Positions 36,380-45,658 of a stretch of DNA of 64,000 nt are shown here, piece by piece. Made by a program: the position numbers and the translations under genes. The stretch's first letter is position 1. Each line of letters begins with the position of its first letter. Origin of the DNA: Bacteroidota bacterium (lineage in GTDB: Bacteria > Bacteroidota > Bacteroidia > AKYH767-A > OLB10). The notes beneath the pieces were generated by a model that saw only the letters and a program-made list of their open reading frames with translations, made no database searches and was not told the origin of the DNA. The stretch lies in NCBI GenBank assembly GCA_019136655.1, contig JAGVTU010000024.1, positions 129,553 through 193,552 of the forward strand. Reading direction: 5' to 3'.

Positions 36380-37090
36380 TTAAAAGTTTGGCTTTAGCAG
36401 ATATTTGCTGTAGAAAGCATCAATATGTTCAGTAGCTTCTTCTGCTTTGTCTGCAATTTTAAACAGCGATAAATCTTCGGGCGAAATATTTCCTTCTTCA
36501 ACCATTACGGTTTGTATCCATTCAAACAGTTTTCCCCAATAATTTTTTCCCATCAGCACAATTGGAAAGCGACCAATTTTTTTTGTCTGAATGAGTGTAA
36601 GCGCTTCAAAAAATTCGTCTAATGTTCCAAAACCTCCGGGCAGAACCACAAAACCCTGTGCATATTTCATAAACATTACTTTACGCACAAAAAAGTAGTT
36701 GAAGATGATATTTTTGTCATTGTCAACATAAGGGTTGGATGTTTGCTCAAAAGGAAGTCTGATGTTGAGGCCTACAGATTTTCCTCCTGCACGCTGTGCT
36801 CCTTTATTTCCTGCTTCCATTATTCCGGGTCCTCCTCCGGTGATGATGCCATAACCCGATTGCGTAAGCTGATAGGCAATTTCTTCGGCAAGTTTGTAAT
36901 ATGGCGAATCAGGTTTGGTACGTGCAGAACCAAATATGGAAACACAGGGACCAATGCGACCCATTTTTTCAAAGCCTTCTACAAACTCACTCATAATTTT
37001 AAATATCTGCCAGGTGTCCTGTGTTTTAATTTCCTGCCAGTCTTTATCGGTAAAGGCTTTTCTGATTTTTGCTTCTTCAGATGCTGTCAT
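36380..37090 (-). CDS. TIGR00730 family Rossmann-fold protein (LOG family)
   Basis: 236 residues. The family motif PGGFGTLDEFFEAL (PGGxGTxxE, about 152-165) and ITGGGPGIMEAGNKGA (about 77-92) are clear. LOG proteins are cytokinin riboside 5'-monophosphate phosphoribohydrolases in plants and many bacteria, and nucleotide hydrolases or lysine-decarboxylase-annotated proteins elsewhere; the bacterial substrate is best described as a nucleoside monophosphate. It stands alone between rlm-type methyltransferase and sdhB, on the minus strand. Confidence 0.93.
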   Translation of the reverse strand: MTASEEAKIRKAFTDKDWQEIKTQDTWQIFKIMSEFVEGFEKMGRIGPCVSIFGSARTKPDSPYYKLAEEIAYQLTQSGYGIITGGGPGIMEAGNKGAQRAGGKSVGLNIRLPFEQTSNPYVDNDKNIIFNYFFVRKVMFMKYAQGFVVLPGGFGTLDEFFEALTLIQTKKIGRFPIVLMGKNYWGKLFEWIQTVMVEEGNISPEDLSLFKIADKAEEATEHIDAFYSKYLLKPNF

Positions 37091-37269
37091 TCAAATAAAT
37101 TTAACTGCCTGATGCTATGCAAAGCACCACATGCAATATTAGTACGGTTGAATATTTTTACGGAAAAGGTTTATAAAAGTTTTACAGTACAAAAGTTTAT
37201 TTTCAGAATACTTCTGTACCCACTTTTCTGTTTCTCAAAGCAGGAGCTTTGATGAATAAAAAACAATAA

Positions 37270-38013
37270 TTACTTAGCTATTTTAGCAGAGAGATATTCC
37301 CTGTTCAGACGGGCTATATTCTCTACAGAAATATTTTTAGGACATTCGGCTTCGCAAGCTCCCGTATTGGTACAACTTCCAAAACCTTCTTCGTCCATCT
37401 GGTTCACCATTTTAATAACACGCTCGTGACGTTCAACCTGGCCCTGAGGAAGCAGTGCCAATTGCGAAACCTTGGCTGATACGAACAACATTGCCGATGA
37501 ATTTTTGCATGCTGCCACACATGCACCACAACCTATACATGCTGCTGCTTCAAAAGCCAAATCCGCATCTGTTTTTGGAATCAAAATACTGTTGGCATCC
37601 TGTGCATTTCCGGTATTCACAGAAACAAAGCCTCCTGCCGCCATGATTCGGTCAAACGATGTTCGGTCAACAGCCAGGTCTTTTATTACGGGGAAAGCTG
37701 CTGCCCTCCAGGGTTCCACCACAATGGTGTCGCCATCTTTGAATGATCGCATGTGCAACTGACAGGTAGTAACTCCCTGCAACGGTCCATGCGGACGGCC
37801 ATTGATATACATACTGCACATTCCACAAATACCTTCGCGACAATCGTGATCGAATGCAATAGGCTCCTTACCTTCTGTTATCAGATCTTCGTTCAGCACG
37901 TCAAACATTTCAAGAAATGACATATCCGGTGACACATCTTTTACTTGATATGTTTCAAATCTTCCGCGTTCGTTATTATTTTTCTGTCTCCAGACTTTGA
38001 GCGTTATATTCAT
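37270..38013 (-). CDS. sdhB: Succinate dehydrogenase/fumarate reductase iron-sulfur subunit
   Basis: 247 residues. The N-terminal ferredoxin domain carries the [2Fe-2S] cysteines in [19 protein letters not shown] (about 59-77), and the C-terminal domain carries [11 protein letters not shown] (about 157-167) and [15 protein letters not shown] (about 211-225) for the [4Fe-4S] and [3Fe-4S] clusters. It passes electrons from the flavoprotein to the membrane cytochrome b. It is the last gene of sdhCAB, 32 nt after sdhA. Length and motif spacing are normal. Confidence 0.97.
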   Translation of the reverse strand: MNITLKVWRQKNNNERGRFETYQVKDVSPDMSFLEMFDVLNEDLITEGKEPIAFDHDCREGICGMCSMYINGRPHGPLQGVTTCQLHMRSFKDGDTIVVEPWRAAAFPVIKDLAVDRTSFDRIMAAGGFVSVNTGNAQDANSILIPKTDADLAFEAAACIGCGACVAACKNSSAMLFVSAKVSQLALLPQGQVERHERVIKMVNQMDEEGFGSCTNTGACEAECPKNISVENIARLNREYLSAKIAK

Positions 38014-38045
38014 GATTCAGAATTTTATCAGTTCAATACTTATTT

Positions 38046-40055
38046 TTATTTATAGCTGCGCTGAGCTATTTTGATGTATTCAAATTTCAACTCTTCTTTA
38101 TGCATTGTCCACTGGTTATCACCTGTTCTCTCCCATGCCGACACGAATGCAAAGTTTTCATCATCGCGCATAGCTTCGCCTTCTTCTGTCTGATATTCCT
38201 CACGGAAGTGCCCTCCGCATGATTCGTTTCTCTGCAGTGCATCCATACACATCAGTTCTCCAAGTTCAAGAAAATCTGCTACACGACCTGCTTTTTCAAG
38301 TTCAGGATTAAACTCGTTAAGACCACCGGGTATGCGCACATCAGCCCAGAATTGTTTTCTGAGTTCCTGAATTTCAGTGATGGCTTCTTTCAATCCTGCT
38401 GCATTACGTGCCATACCGCATTTCTCCCACATAATTTTTCCAAGCTTTTTATGGAAGTGATCAACCGATTTTGTTCCTTTCACATTCATCAGTTGATTCA
38501 ACTTTTCTTTCACACCATTTTCTGCTTCAACAAACGCTTCGTGGTCGGTACTGATGGCTTTGGTACCAATCTCATGGCTTAAGTAATCACCAATGGTATA
38601 AGGTATCACAAAATATCCGTCAGCCAGTCCCTGCATCAGTGCTGATGCTCCAAGTCTGTTGGCGCCATGGTCACTGAAATTGGCTTCGCCAAGTGCGTAA
38701 AGGCCCGGTACGGTGGTCATCAGATTATAGTCAACCCACAGGCCGCCCATGGTATAGTGCACTGCCGGATAAATCATCATCGGATTATAGTAAGGATCTA
38801 CTCCCGTAATCTGTTTGTACATGTCGAACAGGTTACCATATTTTTCCTTCACTACTTCTTTCCCAAAATCAAACAATTGTTGTTCTGTTGGGTTTTCAAT
38901 ACCCTGTTTGGTTGCTTCCACTTTACCATAGCGATATTTCATGTTATAAGCAAAGTCAAGAAACACCGCTTCACCTGTGGCATTTACGCCATAACCTGCA
39001 TCACATCTTTCTTTGGCTGCACGTGAGGCTACATCACGCGGAACCAAATTTCCAAAGGCAGGATATCTGCGTTCCAAATAGTAATCTCTGTCTTCTGGTT
39101 TTAAGTCATTTGGATTTAATTTTCCTGCTCTGATTGCCTCAGCATCTTCTTTTTTCTTGGGCACCCATATACGTCCGTCATTGCGCAGCGACTCACTCAT
39201 GAGTGTAAGTTTAGACTGATGATCTCCTGAAACAGGAATACAGGTAGGATGTATTTGTGTGTAACATGGATTTCCGAAGAAGGCTCCTTTTTTATGTGCT
39301 TTCCATGCAGCAGTAACATTGCTTCCCATGGCATTGGTTGATAAGAAAAATACGTTTCCATAACCACCGCTGCACAACAATACTGCATGTCCGAAGTGAC
39401 GTTCCAGTTCTCCTGTGATAAGATTACGTGCAATAATTCCGCGGCATTTGCCATCAATGTTTACAATATCGAGCATTTCGTGGCGAGCATACATGGTTAC
39501 TGTACCCATTCCTACCTGCCGCATCAAAGCACTGTAAGCACCTAACAATAACTGCTGACCTGTTTGTCCGGCTGCATAAAAAGTACGCTGCACCTGTGTT
39601 CCTCCGAAAGAACGGTTGCTCAGCAACCCTCCATATTCACGTGCAAAAGGAACACCCTGTGCCACGCACTGGTCTATTATGTTACCACTTACTTCTGAAA
39701 GGCGATGTACATTTGCTTCACGCGAACGGTAATCGCCACCTTTTACGGTATCATAAAACAGGCGGTAAACAGAATCTCCATCATTCTGATAATTCTTAGC
39801 AGCGTTGATTCCTCCCTGAGCAGCTATGCTGTGTGCCCTGCGTGCCGAATCCTGAAAACAAAATACTTTTACCTTATATCCCAACTCGGCAAGTGAAGAT
39901 GCTGCCGATGCTCCTGCCAGCCCTGACCCAACAACAATCACTTCAAGATGTCTTTTGTTAGCAGGGTTTACAAGATGTACTGTTGAACGATATTTCGACC
40001 ATTTTTCTGCCATATGCCCTTCGGGGATACGTGCGTCAAGTTTGGATGATGTCAT
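38046..40055 (-). CDS. sdhA: Succinate dehydrogenase/fumarate reductase flavoprotein subunit
   Basis: 669 residues. FAD-binding starts at [19 protein letters not shown]; the covalent flavin His lies in the segment [17 protein letters not shown]. Further on, [14 protein letters not shown] and the active-site Arg region [11 protein letters not shown] belong to the family. The extended form with [22 protein letters not shown] fits the type B/Bacteroidota succinate dehydrogenase that pairs with a single diheme cytochrome b. It oxidises succinate to fumarate in the TCA cycle and reduces menaquinone. Gaps of 14 nt to sdhC and 32 nt to sdhB show the operon. Confidence 0.97.
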   Translation of the reverse strand: MTSSKLDARIPEGHMAEKWSKYRSTVHLVNPANKRHLEVIVVGSGLAGASAASSLAELGYKVKVFCFQDSARRAHSIAAQGGINAAKNYQNDGDSVYRLFYDTVKGGDYRSREANVHRLSEVSGNIIDQCVAQGVPFAREYGGLLSNRSFGGTQVQRTFYAAGQTGQQLLLGAYSALMRQVGMGTVTMYARHEMLDIVNIDGKCRGIIARNLITGELERHFGHAVLLCSGGYGNVFFLSTNAMGSNVTAAWKAHKKGAFFGNPCYTQIHPTCIPVSGDHQSKLTLMSESLRNDGRIWVPKKKEDAEAIRAGKLNPNDLKPEDRDYYLERRYPAFGNLVPRDVASRAAKERCDAGYGVNATGEAVFLDFAYNMKYRYGKVEATKQGIENPTEQQLFDFGKEVVKEKYGNLFDMYKQITGVDPYYNPMMIYPAVHYTMGGLWVDYNLMTTVPGLYALGEANFSDHGANRLGASALMQGLADGYFVIPYTIGDYLSHEIGTKAISTDHEAFVEAENGVKEKLNQLMNVKGTKSVDHFHKKLGKIMWEKCGMARNAAGLKEAITEIQELRKQFWADVRIPGGLNEFNPELEKAGRVADFLELGELMCMDALQRNESCGGHFREEYQTEEGEAMRDDENFAFVSAWERTGDNQWTMHKEELKFEYIKIAQRSYK

Positions 40056-40069
40056 ATTCTTTAAACGAA

Positions 40070-40858
40070 TTATTGATTAAAATAAAAATAAAGTGGCATG
40101 GCTGCAAAACTTGCAGGAATGATAATTGCAAATATCCATGTGCCTATGCTCTGGAAAATATTGTTGTATTTTCTGTTGTTCAAACCGAGCGACTGAAATC
40201 CACTGCGGAAACCATGATACAGGTGAAAAGAAACTGCTCCCATACACACTACATAAAACAACACCAACCACAGTTGTTTGAATTCTTCTTTCACTTCTTT
40301 ATACAGATCTTTAACAATCACATATTTATAGTCGCCTGCAAGCATTTCTTCCATTTTGCTACCCATTTTAAAATCAGGCCCCATATCTTTTGCTTCAGTC
40401 ATTTTACCTGTAGCTAATTCGGTTTTGTAAAGTGTGTAAGGTATGTGACCGAATTTGTAGTTGTACCAGAAGTCGTGCATGTGAACTACAATAAACACCA
40501 GCAGAATAGTTCCTAATATGCCCATATTGCGCGATGCCCATTTGCTGTTGGCATTTCCGTTATACTTAGCATATTTCACCGGACGTGCTTTGCGGTTTTC
40601 AAATTCAATCATAATACCTCTGATGGCATGAATAATAATGGTGAGATACAAAACATAAGAAACTGTTTTTATCAGCGGATTGGTTGTCATCAGCACGGCA
40701 TATTTATTAAATGCCAAACCGCTGTCAGCTTTAAACAACTGAAAATTTCCGGCAACATGTACTACCAGAAACACGCAGATAAACAGCCCCGTCACTGCCA
40801 TAATCACCTTTTTGCCGATAGATGAATTAAACAGGCTTAGAAAATTATTTGAAGACAT
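40070..40858 (-). CDS. sdhC: Succinate dehydrogenase cytochrome b subunit (TIGR02046 type)
   Basis: 262 residues, five membrane helices, with histidines suited to two hemes in helices (for example [12 protein letters not shown] near 30, [11 protein letters not shown] near 78, [12 protein letters not shown] near 122, and the [13 protein letters not shown] region near 213). This is the single-subunit diheme cytochrome b that anchors SdhA and SdhB and reduces menaquinone in Bacteroidota. It is the first gene of the operon, behind a TACTTTTG promoter. Diverging from it is a small His-rich membrane protein. Confidence 0.95.
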   Translation of the reverse strand: MSSNNFLSLFNSSIGKKVIMAVTGLFICVFLVVHVAGNFQLFKADSGLAFNKYAVLMTTNPLIKTVSYVLYLTIIIHAIRGIMIEFENRKARPVKYAKYNGNANSKWASRNMGILGTILLVFIVVHMHDFWYNYKFGHIPYTLYKTELATGKMTEAKDMGPDFKMGSKMEEMLAGDYKYVIVKDLYKEVKEEFKQLWLVLFYVVCMGAVSFHLYHGFRSGFQSLGLNNRKYNNIFQSIGTWIFAIIIPASFAAMPLYFYFNQ

Positions 40859-40891
40859 ATCAAATCTTTTTATAAAGTTTTAATGAATGCA

Positions 40892-40899
40892 CAAAAGTA
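40892..40899 (-). promoter_or_regulatory. sdhCAB promoter -7 element TACTTTTG
   Basis: Perfect TAnnTTTG on the minus strand, 33 nt before the sdhC ATG. Confidence 0.7.
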
Positions 40900-41003
40900 T
40901 ATTTTACAATTACCAATTCCAATTTGACTGTTATCATATCTTTTCAACATGATTTAAATAAGAAAAAACTCTTCTCCATTTTTAGAATTTAATTACCTAT
41001 TTA

Positions 41004-41011
41004 TATATTTG
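41004..41011 (+). promoter_or_regulatory. Promoter -7 element TATATTTG before a 43-codon gene
   Basis: Perfect TAnnTTTG, 19 nt before the ATG at 41031. It stands on the opposite strand from the sdh promoter, about 105 nt away. Confidence 0.65.
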
Positions 41012-41030
41012 TGCGAAATTTCAGACAATT

Positions 41031-41162
41031 ATGAGTCACGGACACGAGCATCACGAAGAAAAAGGTCAAACATTTTTCTACAAAGGAGCAACAGGGGTTT
41101 TTACTGCCTTCTGGATACTTATGGTTCTCACTTTTATTACGCTCCTGATTTCCTTAGGATAA
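41031..41162 (+). CDS. Small His-rich single-pass membrane protein, 43 residues
   Basis: Not in usual gene-length range but well supported: ATG at 41031, TAA at 41160-41162, a promoter 19 nt upstream and a hairpin terminator about 80 nt downstream. The protein starts MSHGHEHHEEKGQTFF, six residues of which within the first ten are His or Glu, and then has one membrane helix (FTAFWILMVLTFITLLISLG, residues 24-43) that runs to the end. The topology suggests the His-rich tail on one side of the membrane. I do not recognise the family. The position opposite sdhC suggests a link to respiration or to metal or heme handling, but this is only context. Confidence 0.75.
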   Translation: MSHGHEHHEEKGQTFFYKGATGVFTAFWILMVLTFITLLISLG

Positions 41163-41238
41163 TATCAGCGTAATCCATTCTTTTAACTGAACGTATGCTG
41201 CGCATTTCTTGCGTGTAACTTATTATTATCAGAATTTT

Positions 41239-41266
41239 AAATAACCCGAACAGGTTATTTTTTTTA
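41239..41266 (+). terminator. Rho-independent terminator after the 43-aa gene
   Basis: Stem AAATAACC (41239-41246), loop CGAACA, stem GGTTATTT (41253-41260), then six more T. Confidence 0.85.
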
Positions 41267-41358
41267 TTTCCGCTTTTATTTCACATTTCTTATTGTTAAA
41301 AACTTCATTGCTGAGGCTGCAGGCTTTTTAACGACTTTTGGAGCTTGAAAAAATAATT

Positions 41359-42201
41359 ATGACAACCGATCAGCTTCAGAAAATTACAACACAGGTAAGA
41401 CGTGATATAGTGCGAATGGTACATGCACATCAAAGTGGTCATCCGGGAGGTTCTTTGGGATGTGCCGATTTTGTTACCACATTATATTTTAATGTTATGC
41501 ATCACCAGCCTTCCCCGTTTTCGATGGATGGAAATGAAGAAGATTTATTTTTTCTCTCAAACGGACATATTTCACCATTATGGTACAGCGTGCTTGCGCG
41601 AAGTGGTTATTTTCCGGTGAGTGAGCTGGCAACTTTCAGAGCTATCAATTCAAGATTACAGGGCCACCCTACTACACACGAAGGGTTGCCCGGAGTTAGA
41701 ATGTCTTCAGGCTCATTGGGTCAGGGGCTGAGTGTGGCCGTAGGTGCTGCACTTACCAAAAAACTTAATGGCGATAAGTCCATCGTATATTCTCTGCATG
41801 GTGACGGTGAGTTGCAGGAAGGTCAAAACTGGGAAGCCATTATGTTTGCCGCTGCTAAAAAAGTGGACAACCTCATTGCAACCGTTGATCATAACAACCA
41901 GCAGATTGACGGAACCGTTCAGGATGTGCTTAGCCTTGGTGATTTGCGTGCCAAGTGGGAAGCTTTCGGATGGGATGTGCTGCAGATGAATGGCAACAAC
42001 ACCGAAGAAATTATTCAGACACTGAAAAAAGCAAAAGAACATACAGGAAAAGGCAAACCTGTCGTTATTCTGATGACAACGGTTATGGGTTATGGTGTTG
42101 ACTTTATGATGAACTCACACAAATGGCATGGTGTGGCACCTAATGATGAACAACTGAAAAAAGCATTGGAGCAATTGCCTGAAACATTAGGCGACTATTA
42201 A
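41359..42201 (+). CDS. Transketolase, N-terminal (TPP-binding) subunit
   Basis: 280 residues from ATG 41359; an upstream in-frame TTG (41338) gives only seven extra residues with no family match. The TPP pyrophosphate and Mg site reads HGDGELQEGQNWEA, then TVDHNNQQIDG; the substrate region begins HQSGHPGGSLGCADFV. This is the N-terminal half of transketolase, encoded apart from the C-terminal half found at 43621. Transketolase moves two-carbon units in the pentose phosphate pathway. Between the halves lies a VWA gene on the same strand, 21 nt after this stop. Confidence 0.95.
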   Translation: MTTDQLQKITTQVRRDIVRMVHAHQSGHPGGSLGCADFVTTLYFNVMHHQPSPFSMDGNEEDLFFLSNGHISPLWYSVLARSGYFPVSELATFRAINSRLQGHPTTHEGLPGVRMSSGSLGQGLSVAVGAALTKKLNGDKSIVYSLHGDGELQEGQNWEAIMFAAAKKVDNLIATVDHNNQQIDGTVQDVLSLGDLRAKWEAFGWDVLQMNGNNTEEIIQTLKKAKEHTGKGKPVVILMTTVMGYGVDFMMNSHKWHGVAPNDEQLKKALEQLPETLGDY

Positions 42202-42222
42202 ACAACACACAAATTCTCAGCA

Positions 42223-43608
42223 ATGATTTTAAAAAGAAACTGTTTTTCAATTGTTGTTATCACTCTGATAAGTTTCATCAGCCTTTCGGCCTATGCTCAA
42301 AAACCCGAACCACGTCCGCTTACACGTATTGAATTTTTATTTGATGCATCTCAAAGTATGTATGCACAGTGGCAGTCGGACACTCGGTTTGAGATTGCCA
42401 AAAAACTGTTAAGCGAAATGGTTGACAGCCTTGATAAAATCACCAATGTTGAAATGGCTTTACGTGTGTATGGGCATACCAAAAAATTTCCTCCGCAGGA
42501 TTGTGACGACACACGACTTGAAGTTCCTTTCGGAAAAAATACAGCTTATCAGATCAAGAAAAGATTATCTGAAATAAAACCCAGCGGTACTACTCCAATT
42601 GCACAGTCACTCGACCAGTGTGGCAAAGATTTTCCTGAAGACCCGGCACGCAATATTATTATTCTCATCACTGATGGTATTGAAGAGTGTAATGGCGACC
42701 CCTGTGCCGTATCGCTCATGCTGCAGAAAAAAGGAATTGTGCTCAAGCCTTTTGTTATCGGCCTCGGACTTTCAAAAGATTATAAAGATGTTTTTAACTG
42801 CGTAGGAAATTATTTCGATGCTACTGATGAAGCTACTTTCCGTACGGTTTTCAGTGTTGTTATTTCGCAGGCACTTAACAACACTACCGTGCAGGTAAAT
42901 TTGCTTGACGAAAAACACCGACCTACTGAAACCAATGTCAACATGACTTTTTATGATACCTATTCAGGTGCCATCCGTTATAACTTTATTCATACCATGA
43001 ACAGCCGCGGTTTGCCCGACACTTTGCTGATAGACCCGCTTGGTACTTACGATATTGTGGTGCACACCATTCCTCCGGTGAGAAAAGACAGCAATAAAAT
43101 TGTTGCAGGAAAACATAATACCATCGGTATTGATTGCCCGCAGGGAGATTTGTATCTGAAATTTGACGGCATAAGCGATTATAAAAATCTGCAATGTATA
43201 GTTCGCAAAAAAGGACAGTGCCAGACTTTGCACGTTCAGCCATTCAACACTACTACACGATACCTCACAGGAAATTATGATTTGGAAGTGCTTTGCCTGC
43301 CACGCATGATTATTGAAGATGTGAATATTGCTCAGAGCAAAACCACCACCGTCCAAATTCCCAATCCGGGCATGGCCAACTTTATGATGGTATCACCGGG
43401 TTATGGAAGCATCTATCAGGAAAAAGACAATAAACTTACATGGATTTATAATCTTGACGAAAATGCCACACGCGATAATGTGTTGCTGCAACCTGGAAAT
43501 TACAGAGTGGTATTCAGACCAAAAAATTCTAAAGAAGCTATTTACACCATCGAAAAATCATTCCGTATTGCATCAGGTTCAGGCACCACCATCAACATCA
43601 ACAAATAG
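42223..43608 (+). CDS. Secreted VWA domain protein between the transketolase halves
   Basis: 461 residues. A signal peptide (MILKRNCFSIVVITLISFIS, cleavage near 26) precedes a VWA domain (about 35-215) with an intact MIDAS: D41-A-S43-Q-S45, the Thr of SGTTPIAQ (about 123-124) and D151 of ITDGIE. The C-terminal 250 residues are beta-rich with no recognised family, showing several short repeated beta-sandwich-like strands. VWA domains with MIDAS bind ligands through a metal ion. It is encoded 21 nt after tkt-N and 12 nt before tkt-C, on the same strand, although it is exported while its neighbours are cytosolic. The reason for this order is unknown. Confidence 0.9.
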   Translation: MILKRNCFSIVVITLISFISLSAYAQKPEPRPLTRIEFLFDASQSMYAQWQSDTRFEIAKKLLSEMVDSLDKITNVEMALRVYGHTKKFPPQDCDDTRLEVPFGKNTAYQIKKRLSEIKPSGTTPIAQSLDQCGKDFPEDPARNIIILITDGIEECNGDPCAVSLMLQKKGIVLKPFVIGLGLSKDYKDVFNCVGNYFDATDEATFRTVFSVVISQALNNTTVQVNLLDEKHRPTETNVNMTFYDTYSGAIRYNFIHTMNSRGLPDTLLIDPLGTYDIVVHTIPPVRKDSNKIVAGKHNTIGIDCPQGDLYLKFDGISDYKNLQCIVRKKGQCQTLHVQPFNTTTRYLTGNYDLEVLCLPRMIIEDVNIAQSKTTTVQIPNPGMANFMMVSPGYGSIYQEKDNKLTWIYNLDENATRDNVLLQPGNYRVVFRPKNSKEAIYTIEKSFRIASGSGTTININK

Positions 43609-43620
43609 AAGAAAAGAGAA

Positions 43621-44586
43621 ATGAAAAAATATACTTTTTCCGAAAAGAAAGATACCCGTTCGGGGTTTGGAGCAGGACTGCTCGAATTAGGCAAAACCAA
43701 TCCCAATGTGGTGGCACTGTGTGCCGACCTCACAGGCTCACTCAAGATGGATGCTTTTCAGAAAGCATTTCCTGAAAGGTTTTTTCAGTGTGGTATTGCC
43801 GAAGCCAACATGATGGGCATTGCAGCAGGTATGACCATTGGCGGAAAAATTCCATTCACAGGAACGTTTGCCAATTTTTCTACAGGCAGAGTGTATGATC
43901 AGATACGCCAGTCTATTGCCTATTCAGGAAAGAATGTAAAAATATGTGCATCACATGCAGGCCTCACATTGGGCGAAGATGGTGCCACTCATCAGATACT
44001 GGAAGATATTGGTTTGATGAAAATGCTTCCGGGCATGGTTGTCATCAACCCATGCGACTATAATCAGACAAAAGCCGCCACCATTGCCATAGCCCAACAC
44101 AAAGGGCCGGTGTATCTTCGTTTTGGCCGCCCGTCATGGCCGGTATTTATTCCTGAAAATATGCCTTTTGAAATTGGCAAAGCCATTGTGCTCAGCGAAG
44201 GTGCCGATGTAAGCATTTTTGCAACAGGCCACCTCGTGTGGAAAGCCATTCAGGCAGGAGAACAGTTAGCCGAAATGGGCATCAGTGCCGAAATAATAAA
44301 TATTCATACCATTAAACCATTGGACGAAAAAGCAGTCATACAGTCAGTGTCGAAAACCGGATGTGTGGTAACTGCAGAAGAACATCAGCTGAACGGAGGT
44401 TTGGGCGACAGCATTTGTCAGTTGCTGAGTCGCCATCTTCCTACACCTGTTGAAATGGTGGGCGTGAATGACAGCTTTGGAGAAAGCGGAACACCTGAAG
44501 CACTGCTGGTAAAATACGGTCTCGACAGTAAAAATATTGTTGAAGCAGTAACCCGGGTTATGCAACGCAAAAAAGCACTGGTATAA
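43621..44586 (+). CDS. Transketolase, C-terminal subunit
   Basis: 321 residues. Contains the pyrimidine-binding domain with RFFQCGIAEANMMGIAAGMT, the ASHAGLTLGEDGATHQ segment with the catalytic His region, and the C-terminal domain (VVTAEEHQLNGGLGDSICQL). It pairs with the N-terminal subunit at 41359 to form active transketolase. The Shine-Dalgarno-like AAGAAAAGAG stretch lies just before the ATG. The ECF sigma gene follows 31 nt later and seems to start a new unit. Confidence 0.96.
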   Translation: MKKYTFSEKKDTRSGFGAGLLELGKTNPNVVALCADLTGSLKMDAFQKAFPERFFQCGIAEANMMGIAAGMTIGGKIPFTGTFANFSTGRVYDQIRQSIAYSGKNVKICASHAGLTLGEDGATHQILEDIGLMKMLPGMVVINPCDYNQTKAATIAIAQHKGPVYLRFGRPSWPVFIPENMPFEIGKAIVLSEGADVSIFATGHLVWKAIQAGEQLAEMGISAEIINIHTIKPLDEKAVIQSVSKTGCVVTAEEHQLNGGLGDSICQLLSRHLPTPVEMVGVNDSFGESGTPEALLVKYGLDSKNIVEAVTRVMQRKKALV

Positions 44587-44617
44587 TTTACCGCTGCCTG
44601 CTTGCTGAACTTTAGGT

Positions 44618-45196
44618 TTGAGCATAATTTTAAAAAAACTTTGTTACCTCTTGGAACATCAGGCAGACAACGAACTTCTACAGCTTTTCAATAATGGCAG
44701 CAGCCATTATGCTTTTAATTTAATCATAAAAAAATATCAGCAGCGCGTTTATACCCATGTCAGACGAATGGTGATTGACCATGACGATGCCAGCGATCTT
44801 ACTCAAAATACTTTTATCAAAGTATGGCATAACCTGCCTAAGTTCAGAGAAGACTCACAACTGTTTACCTGGATATACCGAATAGCTACCAACGAGTGTT
44901 TGAATTTTCTTAAAAACAAACGCAAAAGATTTTTTCTTCCAATTGGTGATGTAGAGGGCGAACTCTCCGACAAACTGGCTCATGAACCCTCGTTAAAAGG
45001 CGATGCCATTGAAATGAAACTTCAAAAAGCACTGTTGCTGCTGCCTGAGAAACAACGCCTGGTATTCAACATGCGCTACTATAATGAAATGAAATACGAA
45101 GAAATGAGCGAAGTACTTGGCACCTCTGTGGGAGCGCTCAAAGCATCCTACCACCATGCAGTGCAGAAAATTGAAAATTATTTGACCTCCGATTAA
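44618..45196 (+). CDS. ECF-type RNA polymerase sigma factor
   Basis: 192 residues from TTG 44618 (start uncertain; a second TTG at 44651 gives MEHQADNELLQLFNN, which suits the family better). Region 2 spans about 40-110: IIKKYQQRVYTHVRRMV, DLTQNTFIKVWHNL and TWIYRIATNECLNFLK. Region 4 spans about 130-190: LLLLPEKQRLVFNMRYYNE, YEEMSEVLGTSVGALKASYH. Regions 1 and 3 are absent, as in ECF factors. The next two genes, a membrane protein and a periplasmic protein, are close on the same strand, which fits a sigma/anti-sigma/sensor unit. The promoters it recognises cannot be inferred here. Confidence 0.92.
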   Translation: MSIILKKLCYLLEHQADNELLQLFNNGSSHYAFNLIIKKYQQRVYTHVRRMVIDHDDASDLTQNTFIKVWHNLPKFREDSQLFTWIYRIATNECLNFLKNKRKRFFLPIGDVEGELSDKLAHEPSLKGDAIEMKLQKALLLLPEKQRLVFNMRYYNEMKYEEMSEVLGTSVGALKASYHHAVQKIENYLTSD

Positions 45197-45220
45197 ACTT
45201 TTTTTAAAACCAAACATCAA

Positions 45221-45655
45221 ATGAATATGAATCAGGAAAACGATAACGAATTAAAAAAGAGTGCGCCTTATCTGGCTTCGCTGGAAAAGAAAAACAGTTT
45301 TCAGGCTCCTGAAGGATTTTTTGAAGATTTGTCTTCAAAAATTGAGGACAAAATTCAGGCAGCAACCACTGGAAAAAAGCATACTTACCTGTCATTGCAC
45401 TACGTGAAATATGCAGCAGCGGCAGTGGTGCTGCTGGTTGCAGGTTATTTCTTTTATCCTTCAAAAACAGTCCTGCAAAAAAATACTTTAACAGCATGGA
45501 ATGTGGACTCGCTCACTGATGATGAGTTGCTGGATGAATGGGGCGATTTCCCGATTGAATACGAAACTGAAACAGTAGTTTCGAATGATGATGCAGATAT
45601 GATAAACTATCTGATAGATAACAAAGTTGATGTAACTGAAATAAATGGAATATAA
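45221..45655 (+). CDS. Single-pass membrane protein, probable anti-sigma factor
   Basis: 144 residues: a polar, charged N-terminus of about 60 residues (QENDNELKKSAPYLASLEKK), one membrane helix (about 67-83, AAAAVVLLVAGYFFY), then an acidic C-terminal tail of about 60 residues (DELLDEWGDFPIEYETET). The cytosolic-to-periplasmic layout fits a small anti-sigma factor, and it sits 24 nt after the ECF sigma gene and 3 nt before the Spy-like gene. There is no zinc-finger (HxxxCxxC) motif, so if it is an anti-sigma factor it is not the ZAS type. No family is recognised. Confidence 0.75.
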   Translation: MNMNQENDNELKKSAPYLASLEKKNSFQAPEGFFEDLSSKIEDKIQAATTGKKHTYLSLHYVKYAAAAVVLLVAGYFFYPSKTVLQKNTLTAWNVDSLTDDELLDEWGDFPIEYETETVVSNDDADMINYLIDNKVDVTEINGI

Positions 45656-45658
45656 AAT

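Noticed and set aside
37236..37251. CAAAGC-AGGA-GCTTTG hairpin downstream of sdhB
   Set aside because: No T run follows the hairpin on the sdh strand, so it does not look like a Rho-independent terminator.
41359..44586. Split transketolase read as a gene broken by insertion
   Set aside because: Both halves have complete N- and C-terminal features, and separate subunits are normal in many bacteria.
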